64,000 nucleotides of DNA from Nereocystis luetkeana (taxonomy: Eukaryota > Sar > Phaeophyceae > Laminariales > Laminariaceae), in NCBI GenBank assembly GCA_031213475.1, contig JARUPZ010000021.1, positions 7,633,420-7,697,419 of the forward strand, read 5' to 3'. The notes below the pieces were generated by a model. That model was not told where the DNA came from and made no database searches. It was given only the letters and a program-made list of their open reading frames with translations. Each line of letters opens with the position of its first letter. The stretch's first letter is position 1. A program made the translations under genes and the position numbers. Positions 1 through 11,200 of this stretch are shown piece after piece.

Positions 1-365
1 ACGACGGAAGTTCCATACGTCACCCTACCATTCACTTTAACTATATCTGAAAGATAAAACGAGATACAAGGTCTTGAGCTACACTCAGCAGTGGCAAGTA
101 TAAGCCTAATATCGCTGTTGTTGTATGCACATCTGATGTAAATATGATGGTAGCTTCTTGTCCGTTGTGAGGCACTATCGCTTCATTCAGTTTGGGGTCG
201 AACGTGCACACCGTACCGTGCACGTGGTCGTGGGGGGGGGCGCATACGGCCGTTGATCGACCATCGTATATCAGGAAGACGTATACGGACGCAAACTGCC
301 TAGCCCCCAACACCGGTCCGTTCAACAAAGCCCATATCTCGCTCTCACGCCCGTTCTTTCAACAA

Positions 366-452
366 CAGTCAAACTGCTGCATCAGTCGGATCAGGGGCAA
401 TGGCGTTTTCTGTGATACCACCCAGGTGACGCCGTGCATCAGGGTTTCATGA
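366..452 (+). pseudogene. Cys-rich module, C-terminal half, decayed copy 1
   Basis: The frame reads NCCISRIRGNGVFC followed by DTTQVTPCI and a TGA at 450-452. It aligns by eye with the copies at 1099-1203 and 4716-4820, which share the pattern CC-x-S-x-I-...-C-x-T-T-x-V-x-P-C-I. The piece is the end of a longer Cys-rich protein. No intact upstream part is joined to it, so I treat it as a gene relic. Function unknown; the cysteine spacing suggests a secreted disulfide-rich module. Confidence 0.4.
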
Positions 453-803
453 ACGAAGGGGGTGCGTCTCACCAAACGCTAGCTGAATCAGTGACTGCCC
501 CGGCAGTGGGGTCAGCCGCTTTCACTGCTTCTGCTTGTGCTTCTCCAGCTCGAATTTTGATAGCTCAACTACCGCATCGACCGACCGAGGGGCAGTGGTA
601 TGACGTTTAACACCACGAGGGGTCGTCGTGCATCGTCGAGAACTACGATGCATCCTGCAGAGATATGGCGAGACCAGCGATCCCGTTCAAGCTGGAGTTT
701 CATCCGTTATTACTTCCGCTTGTGTTCTTCGGTAGTTCACAATATAATGGGCAGCTTTCGCTGCTGTTGCTTCTGCGACAATATGCCTGAATCCACTGTA
801 CGT

Positions 804-893
804 GCAAACAATGAAGACATCTGCTGTCATGCTGCCTGCGGGACATGCGGAGGGAACGGATGCTCTCAACGTTTCGGCGGAGCGGTCAGTTAA
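804..893 (+). pseudogene. Cys-rich module, N-terminal half, decayed copy
   Basis: The frame gives DICCHAACGTCGGNGCSQRF then GGAVS and a stop at 891-893. The spacing CC-x3-C-x2-C-x3-C matches the pieces at 2050-2120 and 3465-3550. It may be the first half of the module whose second half lies at 1099-1203, the two being separated by about 200 bases of unrelated DNA. I recall similar CGTCGG modules from stramenopile proteins, but this was not verified here. Confidence 0.4.
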
Positions 894-1098
894 TGCTATT
901 TGTCGACGCGTAGTATTGGGGGATACCAGCGTAACCAACACGAGGATCGTTCCTTCGGGAATTTGATACACCACCTACCGTTTATGGGGGTCCCGTAAAG
1001 TAGTAGATTGACGAAGCAGACGTAAGCTGTTCCGCTACCAACATCGGCCGGTCTGACAAAGTCATGCCTCGCTCTCGTCCCCCCTCTGCTAACAGTCC

Positions 1099-1203
1099 AA
1101 CTGCTGCACCTGCCGGATCGGGCTCAGTGACGTTTACTGCAGTACCACCCAGGTAGCGCCGTGCATCATAGACGGTTTCATGGACGAAGAAGGTGCGTCT
1201 TGA
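1099..1203 (+). pseudogene. Cys-rich module, C-terminal half, decayed copy 2
   Basis: This frame reads NCCTCRIGLSDVYC, then STTQVAPCIID and about ten more residues before a TGA at 1201-1203. It is the best preserved second half of the family and ends about twelve residues after the APCII motif, just as the 4716-4820 copy does. The DNA just upstream (about 1045-1098) also resembles that before copy 1. The agreement in stop position supports a real shared C-terminus. Confidence 0.45.
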
Positions 1204-2049
1204 AAAACTCTAGCCGGACCAAGGACTAACCCCCGTAGTTGTGTTCCAACTTACATGGATACCGCTTGTGTCGTTACAGTCGTTATCACAAACACCTCTC
1301 CGCAGTATTTAGCATTCTATCTGAATGCTCCGTAAGTGGAAATAAGGGACGCGTTCAACGTGACTTGTATTTGGACGAACAAGATGTCCCTAACGTAACA
1401 TGGCTACGCTTCCTTTGATTTTGGCAACGTTAGGGGGTGAACGTCGATTTCCACGGCCGTGCTTCGACCAACCGAGTGGGTGCCCATGTACCTTACTTAC
1501 TCCATAACATTCGCTACACATTTTGTTGTGGACCCTGCGCGAGAAATATTTTCTAGGCGGTGAATATCGCCTAGCCGGAATACACGAAATATTATACCGA
1601 CTGTTGGAGGGCTTTGAACCCTGGCTGTATTACCTCGGAGATTCAGGTCACCCCATTCAACGGTATTCGCGGGACTGCTACTGTAGAGGGCTACACTGCA
1701 TGTAAACCCAGGGTGGTTTCACAACCGGGAACTTGCCCAGTTGTTTGTGACCCGATGTATGGTTCTTCGTCGATGTTCGTTTTACACCTCCAGTAAGTGG
1801 GCACCTTTCTTGTGTATCGGGTGAAACGTGCAAAGTATCTCAACGTTGTTTTTAGCGCCCCCCCTGTGAGTAAGCGACCTCCGACGACAGGATAGCTTTT
1901 ATCCGTTCGTACCACCTGAGGTCGTGCCTTGAGCAGCCTGACACTGGGGTGTCTCCGCATATCCGCCATCGCTCAGACTTCCTTACCTCTACTTCGAAAC
2001 CCAACAGAACCTACTTGCTGCAACGGTTTTCCCGGCGTGCAATTAAAGT
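1204..2049. other. No confident gene; decayed intergenic DNA
   Basis: Short open frames lie on both strands (for example 1523-1705 and 1614-1796), none with a recognisable domain. I see no repeat that explains the stretch. It lies between relics of the Cys-rich family and may include diverged copies of it. Confidence 0.3.
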
Positions 2050-2120
2050 CCGTCTGCTGCGAGGCTCAGTGCGAGACGTGTGGAGAAGCCAGATGCAGCA
2101 TGCGTCCCGGCGGCGAGGTT
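2050..2120 (+). pseudogene. Cys-rich module, N-terminal half, decayed copy
   Basis: The frame reads SVCCEAQCETCGEARCSMRP then GGEVCWC. It is preceded by NGFPGVQLK, which resembles TGFPGMQEY at the minus-strand copy near 11.1 kb. The frame stays open from about 1929 to 2346, but after the motif it loses the family pattern. I read it as another damaged duplicate of the same gene. Confidence 0.4.
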
Positions 2121-3464
2121 TGTTGGTGTATCTTGTTCACGTACCTAGCCATCTGTGTGTTTTTCCCCGACGTTGAAAGCAGGGGAAGTCCCGGAGGCAC
2201 TAAAACATGGTTTGACTACTGTAGCGTCTGGCAGGAATGTATGTGTACACTGCTCGATCCTCCTATTATACTGGCAGGGCGGGATAGCAGCATATCAAAA
2301 TATCGTACGGTATATTCGACAATTTGGTCGACACATGGTGCGTTCTAGACGAAGAGCTGTGCCCCTAACCACTGTACTTCGAGGTACGGTGTTGATAGGG
2401 TTAGGGGTAGGGTAGGTAAGGTCATAGTTGTTTCTTAACATTGTTCGTGATCACGGGCTGACTGTTCGGGGAATGAGTGAATGAAGATGATCATCGTCAA
2501 ACACCTCATTTGTATTTGTCCAGTAAAGAGTATCGTCAACCACAGCACCGCATAATATGATGCACTCCGCACTACTGATGCAAGCATTCCTCGCGCGTTT
2601 CGCGGTCCACAGGCCGCCTGCTGCTCGAATGCAATCTAGACAAATGGCGTCAGTTGCCGCACGTCCTTGGCGGCGCCGTACATCGTCGACGACGGGAGTG
2701 CGTCGCCTGATAATTATACAACACCAACGCTTACTACCTCTTAGAGTGGTTAATGTTTTTCTCGGCTGTATTCTAAATATACGCCACGTCGACATTTTGT
2801 TATTTACACCTCTCGGTCGGGCTTTAGACTACACCAAATTCAGCTACCTTTTAGTGCCGGCACGAAGTACGCCAAGTCATCATGTAGTTAGTTTTATAAA
2901 CTGGTGTCCGCCGTCGTTTCCGCTTGGGCAGAGAGTAGTGCGGGGGGGATGGAAAATATACGGGAATGAGGCACCAAGGTTGGAGATATGCTTTACGGTT
3001 CGCACCGAGTTTATGATTTGCTCCGTAACTGATTTATCGGAAATCATGTTATCTATTCCCACCGAGTGCATGCTTAGCTCACTATCTGTATTAACTAAAC
3101 GGATTATCCCCTAAACTGAGTGGAGGGCAAGGGTTGGAGTTTCGCTAAATTGTTTGAATGCATGGTAAGCATAGACGGTCAAGGACAGTTGAAATCACAT
3201 GACTAATCGTTCTGATTTTGTTGGCGGTTTTCCTATCAATCAATCGTGAGGGTCCGGCTTCTCCTAAGTTGCGGTCTGTGACACGAATATCCCATAGTTT
3301 GGACATCAGATTGTGTTGCGCACACGTCCGTGCCTTCGCGTACCTGACGTTCGCGCCTCCGCATTTACGACTGCCAACGTTCTGATCTTCTCGAACTAGG
3401 GGAAGTCCCCGTGGACCCCGATGCTCTTTGCATGCAGTAACGGTATGCCTGGTGTGGAAAAAGG
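2121..3464. other. No confident gene; one 185-codon frame of uncertain status
   Basis: A plus-strand ATG-started frame of 185 codons runs 2557-3114, with no motif, repeat or signal I recognise. Its codon composition shows no bias like that of the retroelements. It is long for this base composition but could occur by chance in decayed DNA. Nothing else in the stretch is supportable. Confidence 0.2.
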
Positions 3465-3550
3465 CGGCTCGTGCTGTGAGGCTCAGTGAGGGGCATGCAC
3501 AACAAGGGGTTACGGCCAGCTGCCCGGTGGCAAGGTGCGTTGGTGTGTGG
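3465..3550 (+). pseudogene. Cys-rich module, N-terminal half, decayed copy with stop
   Basis: The frame reads SCCEAQ, an in-frame TGA, then GACTTRGYGQLPGGKVRW. The match to the 2050-2120 copy (CCEAQC, then PGG) is clear although the third cysteine codon has become a stop. A 192-codon frame on the opposite strand (3145-3723) overlaps it and is best read as a shadow. Confidence 0.35.
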
Positions 3551-4715
3551 TGTTTGACCCTTGCTTTCGACTCGTGACATGACGGGAGCGTCACCCTTGT
3601 TGCGCATGCCATTCGATTCGAGGGGTCGGAGGCACTACCAATATGCGTTGGAACCCCACTGTCGGCATTTTGCGACATGATTCGTGATAGTCGTAGGCCA
3701 TGAAGTAGCTCGGCGGGTGGCACGTTCTTCGTCTACTAGCTTGTTATTTGGGTTGGGGAAAAGTGCTCCTAAAGTGACGAGTATCAGGAACGATCGGCAA
3801 ATCTCTTTTCCATACACTACGTACCTCCCTCGTCAGGCGATTCATGTGTAGCATACTGTTTTAGTAAGGGTTGGGTATATTATCCTCTCCGAAAGCAATA
3901 TGTTACTCACACAAAGTCGTTGATAAACGAACACAGGGGGTCTTCTGCGATCGGGGGTGCACGTTTTTGTGCCGACGATTGCTACGATTGTGATAAAACG
4001 TACGGACAAATATGTTCCGCAGTGACGGACCTTCTCAGTTGCGGACCAGACCACTAGCGTGAGAACTCCATCCGTTATTTTGGTCAAGAACTGCTTGGCA
4101 TATACATGTCTCCAAGAGATGGTCCATCGGGCTGCAGAATGACTCGTGTAATGGGTGCGGAATAGAGCTCATGGAGAACAGCGTGATTAAATTAAAGTTC
4201 ACCGCCCCATCATTCGAATAGCACCCGTCTCTCCCTCGCTCGTGAGGTGTTTGTTGCGAACCGTACCGGATTGTTGATTTCACACAAAACCTAGGAGGGA
4301 CCGCGCACGCGCGAGGTGATGGGCACAACGGCAGGGGGTGCAATGCAGCCGTGGTCGTTCCTGGGGGCGGGGGGGGGGGGGGGTTCATCTGAGTAGCTCT
4401 ACCCAACCATTGTTGATATGTTTTGATCTACACTTTGGTCCGATGGGTACCTGACTACTGCATGATATTCGTTCGATACGTAACTCATGGGACTGTGTAC
4501 CGGACTAACATTAGTTCAAATGGTGTCCTTGAATCGGCCGTTCGGTAAGTTACATACAGTGGTGAACCTCCTCAGTTGAGACACCTCTAAACATTCGTTT
4601 GTTACCCCCTACCACAACACTGCGTTATCTGCCGGGGACGCCTCTACTGTTCGGCCCCTAAGATTAGCCGGTCTGACATGAAGTCACCTTTCCATTTTTT
4701 TACCCCGTTTGGTAG

Positions 4716-4820
4716 GATTCCTGCTGCACCAGTCAAATCCAAACCGGTGGAATTCAATGCGCCACCAACACGGTGGCACCGTGCATGATCTTCAGCGAAG
4801 CGGACGTCGATGACGACTGA
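4716..4820 (+). pseudogene. Cys-rich module, C-terminal half, decayed copy 3
   Basis: The frame reads DSCCTSQIQTGGIQC, then ATNTVAPCMIF and an acidic tail ending at a TGA at 4818-4820. Cysteine spacing and the distance from APC to the stop match the copy at 1099-1203. Upstream, the words around 4668-4690 resemble 1046-1065, so the duplicated unit was longer than the motif. A G run of about 14 lies upstream near 4370. Confidence 0.4.
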
Positions 4821-6780
4821 AAGAAACAGGTATGACCCAACCATGCCATATCCATAGTCTAACGTGTATTCACGTTCAATTATCACACCCGTCATATACT
4901 AGTCATTGTGTTAAAGAATGGACTCGTCTATGATATCGGTAACCGCGTTCGAAGTAATTCGCGCCACATACTTCAATATTTCAACAGCTGTTTGGAGTTA
5001 AGGAGCTGCGGATACCAGTCACGCAAAACATATTTATGTACAAGATCGTCATGACGTATTCGCCCGCAGTCACGTTCTGACTCTTCACTCAAGAAGACAT
5101 CTGAGCTCCTATAAGCTTGAAGTGATAAATCTTCGGGCTCCCTCAGAGCGGCCCAAGCACCGTGAACAACCGACCACTTGTTGTCGAATTCGATAGCCTA
5201 GGACAGCAGCATCAGGGTAACACCCCAACGGCACTCGCCCCAGTCAGATTGTTTCACATATCAACACCATCGGAGTACACGGCATCATCGACTGGGTCAT
5301 GTATAACTTAGGCTGCACCTGCCAAGACTATGAAACCTTGGTGGTTGGGTATTTTGTGAAACCTGTTCCTTGACACGCCGATTCTTCATTTTGTGGGAAA
5401 CGCCAATGGAGACAGAGGAGGCACAACAATACACGTGGCAACAATACGGTCAACACTTGGATGGGCACCATAAAAAAAGGAGCTGATGCACTATACTTGT
5501 ATCATATATCACTTCCAGTAAGTAACGTGGGAGATTGGTCAAGAACTTGGAAGGTGAATAGTTGGAAAACGAAATAGGCCAATGAGACGGGTTAGCGGGC
5601 TTACAGGTCTCGGCTAAAGAGTCGATAGGCTCCACCAAAATTCAGCCGATCTGCGCCGGAAACATGGTTGATGGTGCCTTCGTTTGCCCGCATGTTCTGA
5701 CCCCCAACGCGGACGCCTTGTATACCTCCCCCTACAGCCTTGGCCAAGATACGTGTCTACCACACCGACCTCGTTTGATGTCATAAACGAGTCTACGACA
5801 GCCGTTTAAACCGAGGTCAACGACTCCCACACTGGCGAAACGTATCGATGTCGGAGGTGACGAGCACTCCCGCAGGTGAATATATACCCCCAGTAGTGAT
5901 TCTTAGCGGTCTGGATATGCATGAGACGGGAGACCTGTCTTTCACAAGAAGGGGTAGGTATCGTGGGAAGGCGAGGACTACATTATCTACTAGATTGGCA
6001 TGCCAACCCGCCTATGCAGCTTTCAGGGAGAGTTACAACTACTAAAGGGGGTGGCGTTTGCGCATGAGTGTCGTGGCACACCTCGACATTTGTAGGGGCG
6101 TTGCTATCTGATGAGTTGGTGCTACTATTCGCTTTCACCAACTAACTGGTGTGTGGATACGCCCAGGCGGCAGACTGGGAGCATTTTATCAAGAGCAAGG
6201 GTGACAATAATTTCTGCAAACTTGTGTCCCGCACACAGTTCGGGCTCTTTTAGGGGGGGGGGGGGGTGACGACGTGTACGTTAAACCTGAGAACGATGGA
6301 CAGGTTCTCATGATTGTAGCGAGAAGAGCAGTGGCGATCTGATCGCAGACAAGACCCGCAGTTGACATGATCATATTTATTGCCACTGATGAGCCAGTAA
6401 GTGGATCACTCCCAGCGGCCACCTGGTTGATTGCCGTCTTCAGGACATTCGAGAGGGTGTTACTGACGGGGAGGCTGAGGTCGTTCACGCTCGGTCGGCA
6501 GAGCAGCAAGCCGATTTACTCGCGATACGTTTGCACGTATCATCCCCTTCTTTTTGCTCCTGGGGTTTTTCGGGTGCTTGGTTGGCTGGAACGGAGGCCT
6601 TGTACGGGAACCGGAAACGCGGTTGAAGTTACCTATTTGTCGCCTAAGGTCAGTACGCCTGCCGGGTATGCTGATGGTGTTGACGAGTCATGCCGTCCAG
6701 TTCAGGTTCTAAGTTTGTTTCTCCCAGCTTGGGGGGAAACCAATCTCCCTTAGTCAAGTACCTGCAATGCTTGTTCAGTT
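4821..6780. other. No gene seen
   Basis: Only short frames without motifs occur here. A G homopolymer of about 13 lies near 6254-6266. I see no repeat shared with the rest of the window. Confidence 0.3.
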
Positions 6781-7052
6781 ATACTACTTCGGAGGCACCC
6801 CACGGTAGGGGTTGCACTTTGTGGGACAACGGTTCCTGATCAATTGAGTTCCATAATTGAGGAACTTCCAGTGAGGATGGAAAGTTTACTTCTATATTCG
6901 TTTTAGGACTAGCGCAAACAGGTGCCGGTCGGGTGGCACGAACGGGTTTTTTCCAAGTACTTTATCGGATGATTTGTTTAGCTCCTAATGTTAGGGGCTC
7001 AGGAACTTCTGGTGCACCCCTGCTGTGGGATGGCTCTTCGCTGCATTTTGTT
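6781..7052 (+). repeat. Dispersed repeat family R1, copy 1
   Basis: The stretch shares long similar blocks with 24,777-25,020. Both contain a GTGGGACAA block, then TGAGTTCC, then CAGTGAGGATG, then TATATTCGTTTTAGGACTA, then GTGCCGGTCGGGTGGCACG, then TTAGGGGCTCAGGAAC, in the same order and spacing. A 25-base block at its start (CCCCACGGTAGGGGTTGCAC) recurs at about 24,522. Copies are roughly 85% alike by eye. No coding capacity is evident. Confidence 0.6.
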
Positions 7053-7329
7053 TTTCTCACTCCCTTGGAGACTGTCCCGCAAGGGGATTTCCGTAAAAAC
7101 AATGTTGGAGTTGTTCTCCTATCGAAGCCGTTATGCTTTCCTGAGACTAGATGAACTACACAACAAGGGGGTGCGTGCTATCGGCCCGCACGGCATCTAT
7201 GTAACGACTGTGTCAAGTAGTTTGTTTGGAGGGTTTGCCAACATCCTCGCGCTTGTCGGGTTTTTTCCCTTCTCGTATTCACTGTCTATTGTTTTTTGGG
7301 AGATGTGCAGTAGACTGAATGTATATTAA

Positions 7330-8000
7330 ATAGATAATGGGAGGTTCTGTTTTGGGACTGCTATTTTACCGTAGCAACGAATTATTATGGTGAAACTTGA
7401 GGATTATTTTTTAACCATCGGGCGGTTGTTAATGATGAGCTTTAGGAGGTGCCGGTTGACCTGCCAGTGAACGAGGTTCGGTCTGGACCTCTGTCGCATC
7501 TCAAGCAGAGTACGGGGGCAACTATTTTTCATATTGTGGTGGTTGATAATGATCATCGGACATTTGTAGGTTTACGCTGGGTGGCGAGATACTGCTGTCG
7601 GGTTGCGGATGCTGCATCGACTGGGTGGCTCGCCTGTCTGGGTCAGTTCGTGATAGGATGGTGTAAGACTCTCTGTTTTTTAGTGTGTACTGTACGGAAT
7701 GTATGACTGAATGGTACCACCCATTAGTGTGTCTATTGAGCCTGAAACTCGGAAAACGGCTACTTCGCTTCGTGTATGCCTTGGGGCACTCTTATGTCTC
7801 GCGAGCATCATTGTCTGGGGTCGTCTTGAGTTCGCGAGACAAAACTCTTGTCTCAACCATCCGTGTACTCTTTGAGACACGGCGACTTGCCTATATCGTT
7901 CTCAAATAGGTTGCTGCTGCTGGCTGCTGCCAAGGAAACACGACCCACAGAGAAAACCAGACAATACTCCCCGCTAGGTCTGATTGCAAACACAATTCAC
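7330..8000. other. No gene seen
   Basis: Frames of up to 85 codons are present (7449-7706), without recognisable features. The stretch ends at the first 109-bp MITE. Confidence 0.25.
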
Positions 8001-8109
8001 TATTACGGGGGACCCTAGTTAACAGGACCTATGGTGTACATAAAAACCTATATATTTAACCATTTTTACAAACAATATTTGGTCCTGTTAACTATGCCCC
8101 CCCGTAATA
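8001..8109 (+). mobile_element. 109-bp MITE (family M1), copy 1
   Basis: The element begins TATTACGGGGGACC and ends with the inverted counterpart, giving terminal inverted repeats of about 27 bp including GTTAACAGGACC. Flanking TA dinucleotides fit a TA target duplication as made by Tc1/mariner-type transposases. Three more copies of exactly 109 bp lie at 25,078, 36,923 and 57,267. There is no coding capacity, so it would be mobilised in trans. Confidence 0.85.
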
Positions 8110-8741
8110 GTCAGATTGGATGCCTGTACTTTGGTGGCTATTCACACCAGTACCACTCTTGACCGTCCATTTTTTGTCTAAACCAATGGGATAATCGAGA
8201 GTTGCACATGACACGGGAACCATTCTAGGTGTCTTCGCCTGGTACGACGGCGAAGATGTCCCGAGTGTCGTGGGGGTTTGTGTATTTCATGTCCTACAAC
8301 GCTGTCAACAAAATACAGAGGGGAAATGGAAACGAAATACCGCGGTGACCGTTCGATATTCCTTCGATTTATGCCTCCAAAGCGTTTGAAGATGACGACT
8401 TTTCAACAAACGCTTTCGTCTTTAGCTTCCTCGACAATGTAGCCCATGTGTTGGCTGCGCTCTGAAGTTTCATTGCGCTACCTAGAACTCGCTTTGCTGA
8501 AGAAAAACCGAAATATTTTAGAGGCCGGCGGGGGTAACACCTTTTCAGCAACTGCAAAGCATATGTGTTGATCAGGGAAAAAACCTCAATACATCATTGC
8601 AAACAATAGGAACATACTCAAACAGAAGGACCTTCAAACCCGGTGAATGAGCAACTTTGGGGTCCGAGTGTCCTTGGCTGGTGAAATAGCTTCAAGACTC
8701 CTATCGTGGTGATCCGGATATGTTTGTCATCGATGCAAAGC

Positions 8742-9113
8742 GCCTGTACATTGTGAACACAAGGGGAAAAAGCAGTGGATCCCGATTGCTCGTGTGTGTT
8801 CGCGACGATACTGACATGAGTATCCAAGCGGTACATGTTACAAGACGGTTCGCATGCACGCGTATGGCAGGTCATACTCAGGATTGTTGTGATGCTTGGT
8901 GCTGCGCATATATATATGGTCGTACTCACGCCTGTACATTGTGAACACAAGGGGAAAAAGCAGTGGATCCCGATTGCTCGTGTGTGTTCGCGACGATGCT
9001 GACATGAGTATCCAAGCGGTACATGTTACAAGACGGTTCGCATGCACGCGTATGGCAGGTCATACTCAGGATTGTTGTGATGCTTGGTGCTGCGCATATA
9101 TGGTCGTACTCAG
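8742..9113 (+). repeat. Tandem duplication, units of 188 and 184 bp
   Basis: Unit one (8742-8929) and unit two (8930-9113) both start GCCTGTACATTGTGAACAC and are nearly identical. I see one substitution (GACGATACTG versus GACGATGCTG) and a 4-base difference in a short TA run near the end. The near identity implies a recent event. Open frames run through both units but carry no recognised domain. Confidence 0.85.
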
Positions 9114-10939
9114 GACTATGGTGATGATGCTGATCGCCAAGCGAACACGACGAAACAAGACAATGGTATATTAGAAGCCGAGAGAACTGAACATTTCTGA
9201 GGGTTGGTAGGCTGCGTCAGCGGGCGGGCCGGGACCGACGATACTGTCTGTTGGATAGTCGACGGAGCGCCAATCTTGTCGGGTTCAGAGGACGAAAAAG
9301 TGGGCGTTGATCACGCATATATATACCTGTTTCGGCCTGTGGTCTTAGAACGAACCCCCTGTTGCAGTATATTACTGGCGTCCCCGGTGGCTTGGTATGT
9401 GGTCCGCGTGCCTATCAAGATCAATTTCGTGGGTTCAAGTCTCGCCTAGTGCGTGCTCCTAGGGACCGTTTCTTGCAAACAAAGTGATTAGCGGAAAGCG
9501 CGAGAGCTTGAGTTAGCTTCAATCGATGACAGTCAACCAGCAGTGGGAATGCTGAACCCTACGCGCGGCAAAAATTAAAGGCACGTACCGGGGGGGAGAA
9601 GGCACGACGTCTGTGACCACGGCTTGTCCAAATGATCGCCGATGGTAAAACCTCCCACGAGTTAGGCTGGAAAGTAGGAGTTATGATAAAATAAAATAAA
9701 ATAAAATGTATAATGCTCTAGTGATCTGAGTAACGCTTATCCAACCGAGCCCAGTTGCCACCCGCCTCCCGGCTGGTGAGAGAGCCCCGCTAGAGACGTC
9801 GCCGGAGAGTAATCATAGCGCGATTCGGTCATATTTCCTTTCAAAACTAGGACTCAGCACTGGTGTATTACTGTCTAGGTCGTGGTAAGTTGCAGCCATG
9901 GATACTGAAAAGAGCAAAACAAAAAATAATTCAACGAAGTAAACAACTTGCGTAGATGGTGTGACGATGTTCACTTTGTTCGTTTAGCGCAGGCGCCTTG
10001 CTCACATTCCCCTAATTTATGTTACGCCGTAGCCGTAATCACAAAACATCGCTCGCTCTTCCCAACCAAAACCTACGAGCACATTATAGCAAAATACTCC
10101 TGCGAAAAATACTCTGCATATATATCCACGAAGTATTGTCGGGCTTTGCTGGCCGTTTGATCGCCTTCTTCATCGTGGGACCCTTATCAGTAAGCGGTTC
10201 AGTCCAAAAACCGCACTCGCAGTAGGACTATATACCGGTAGAATATCCCGCTACAGGCTCCAGCTCTGATAAACTTGGTTTCATCGCTCCACCTACCCGA
10301 CAATAAACTTCAGACCTCCCGTACCTTCCCGAGTATCACCGAGGTGCGCTCAATGCCACCGTTTCGAGCACTACTTCCGCCTGTGGTACTTCTCCAGATG
10401 CCTCACTGTCGTCCCAGGGGCTGTTTTTTAGGGGGCACCTTTGAACGAGTACTCTCTGCAATGACCACCACCACTGCCATCATTTCCCGGCGGTACGAGC
10501 CGTGGGAGTCAGCGGTGTCTCAATCATGAACCTCCGCTGTACCGAAAGTGAGGGTGTCGTGGAGGCCGGCGACGTTCCCGGTAACATTTGTAGAGGGGAT
10601 GGGCGGCAGGCACACTCACTGTTTGAGTGTCTTACCGTAGTCAGTTGACCAGGGGGCTGCCGCTTCGGGGGTCAGAACATGCCGTCCAAACGAGCGCACA
10701 GTCGAACATGCATGTTTCAGCTCGTCTGTTTATTATAGAAGAGTCCCTCACAATCGCCAAACCGCCTCATATTCAACTATATTCCCTGGTTTTCCCAGCA
10801 GTCTGCATGAGGTACCCTCTTTGCAGATGGCGTACGGTGCCGCCGACGTGGTTGTGCAAAATCGTGTCGATGTCTTAGATTCGCGACCCGTGCTGCAAGA
10901 AGAATGCGAACCGAGGGGGGGGGACGAAGGATGCCTGTG
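9114..10939. other. No gene seen; short (AAAAT)n run
   Basis: Apart from the conserved segment at 9372-9450, the stretch holds a microsatellite of about four AAAAT units at 9686-9707 and short frames without motifs. Nothing else is supportable. Confidence 0.3.
9372..9450 (+). repeat. Dispersed 76-bp conserved segment, copy 1
   Basis: The segment includes CGTGCCTATCAAGA and CAATTTCGTGGGTTC, and its reverse complement recurs at 26,645-26,735 with about 80% identity. In both copies one frame reads WY-x-VRVPIK-x-NFVGSS, so it may be a fragment of a once-coding mobile element. No longer alignment is visible. Confidence 0.5.
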
Positions 10940-11200
10940 TCAAACCTTGGCGACACTGAGGGGTTGCACAGCGTACGTATTTATGCCAGACAGGAACCAG
11001 ACTGCCTCCTGGCGCGTAATAGGCACCCCCCATGTTCGAGACGGGATTAATCGGGTAGCATGTTTGACTAGTAATGGCACGTGGACTGGATGGCAGAGAC
11101 AACCAATTTCGACTCCTCTACATGCTCCGCATTGAGGCTCGCAACAAAAGAGATACTCTTGCATACCGGGAAAACCGGTTCTGCAAACCGCTCCCGGCAA
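10940..11200 (-). pseudogene. Cys-rich module, inverted decayed copy
   Basis: On the minus strand the frame reads TGFPGMQEYLFCCEPQCGAC followed by RGVEIGC. This matches NGFPGVQLKSVCCEAQCETC at 2032-2090 on the plus strand. It continues open for about 50 further codons without the usual second half of the module. The copy is inverted relative to those in the first 5 kb. Confidence 0.35.

Noticed and set aside
3145-3723. 192-codon minus-strand frame
   Set aside because: It runs antisense to a Cys-rich gene relic, is His/Thr/Arg-rich and lacks any recognisable domain.
9395-9450. T-loop-like GGGTTCAAGTCTC suggesting a tRNA
   Set aside because: No acceptor stem or D arm can be paired, and the other copy of the segment conserves a peptide frame instead.
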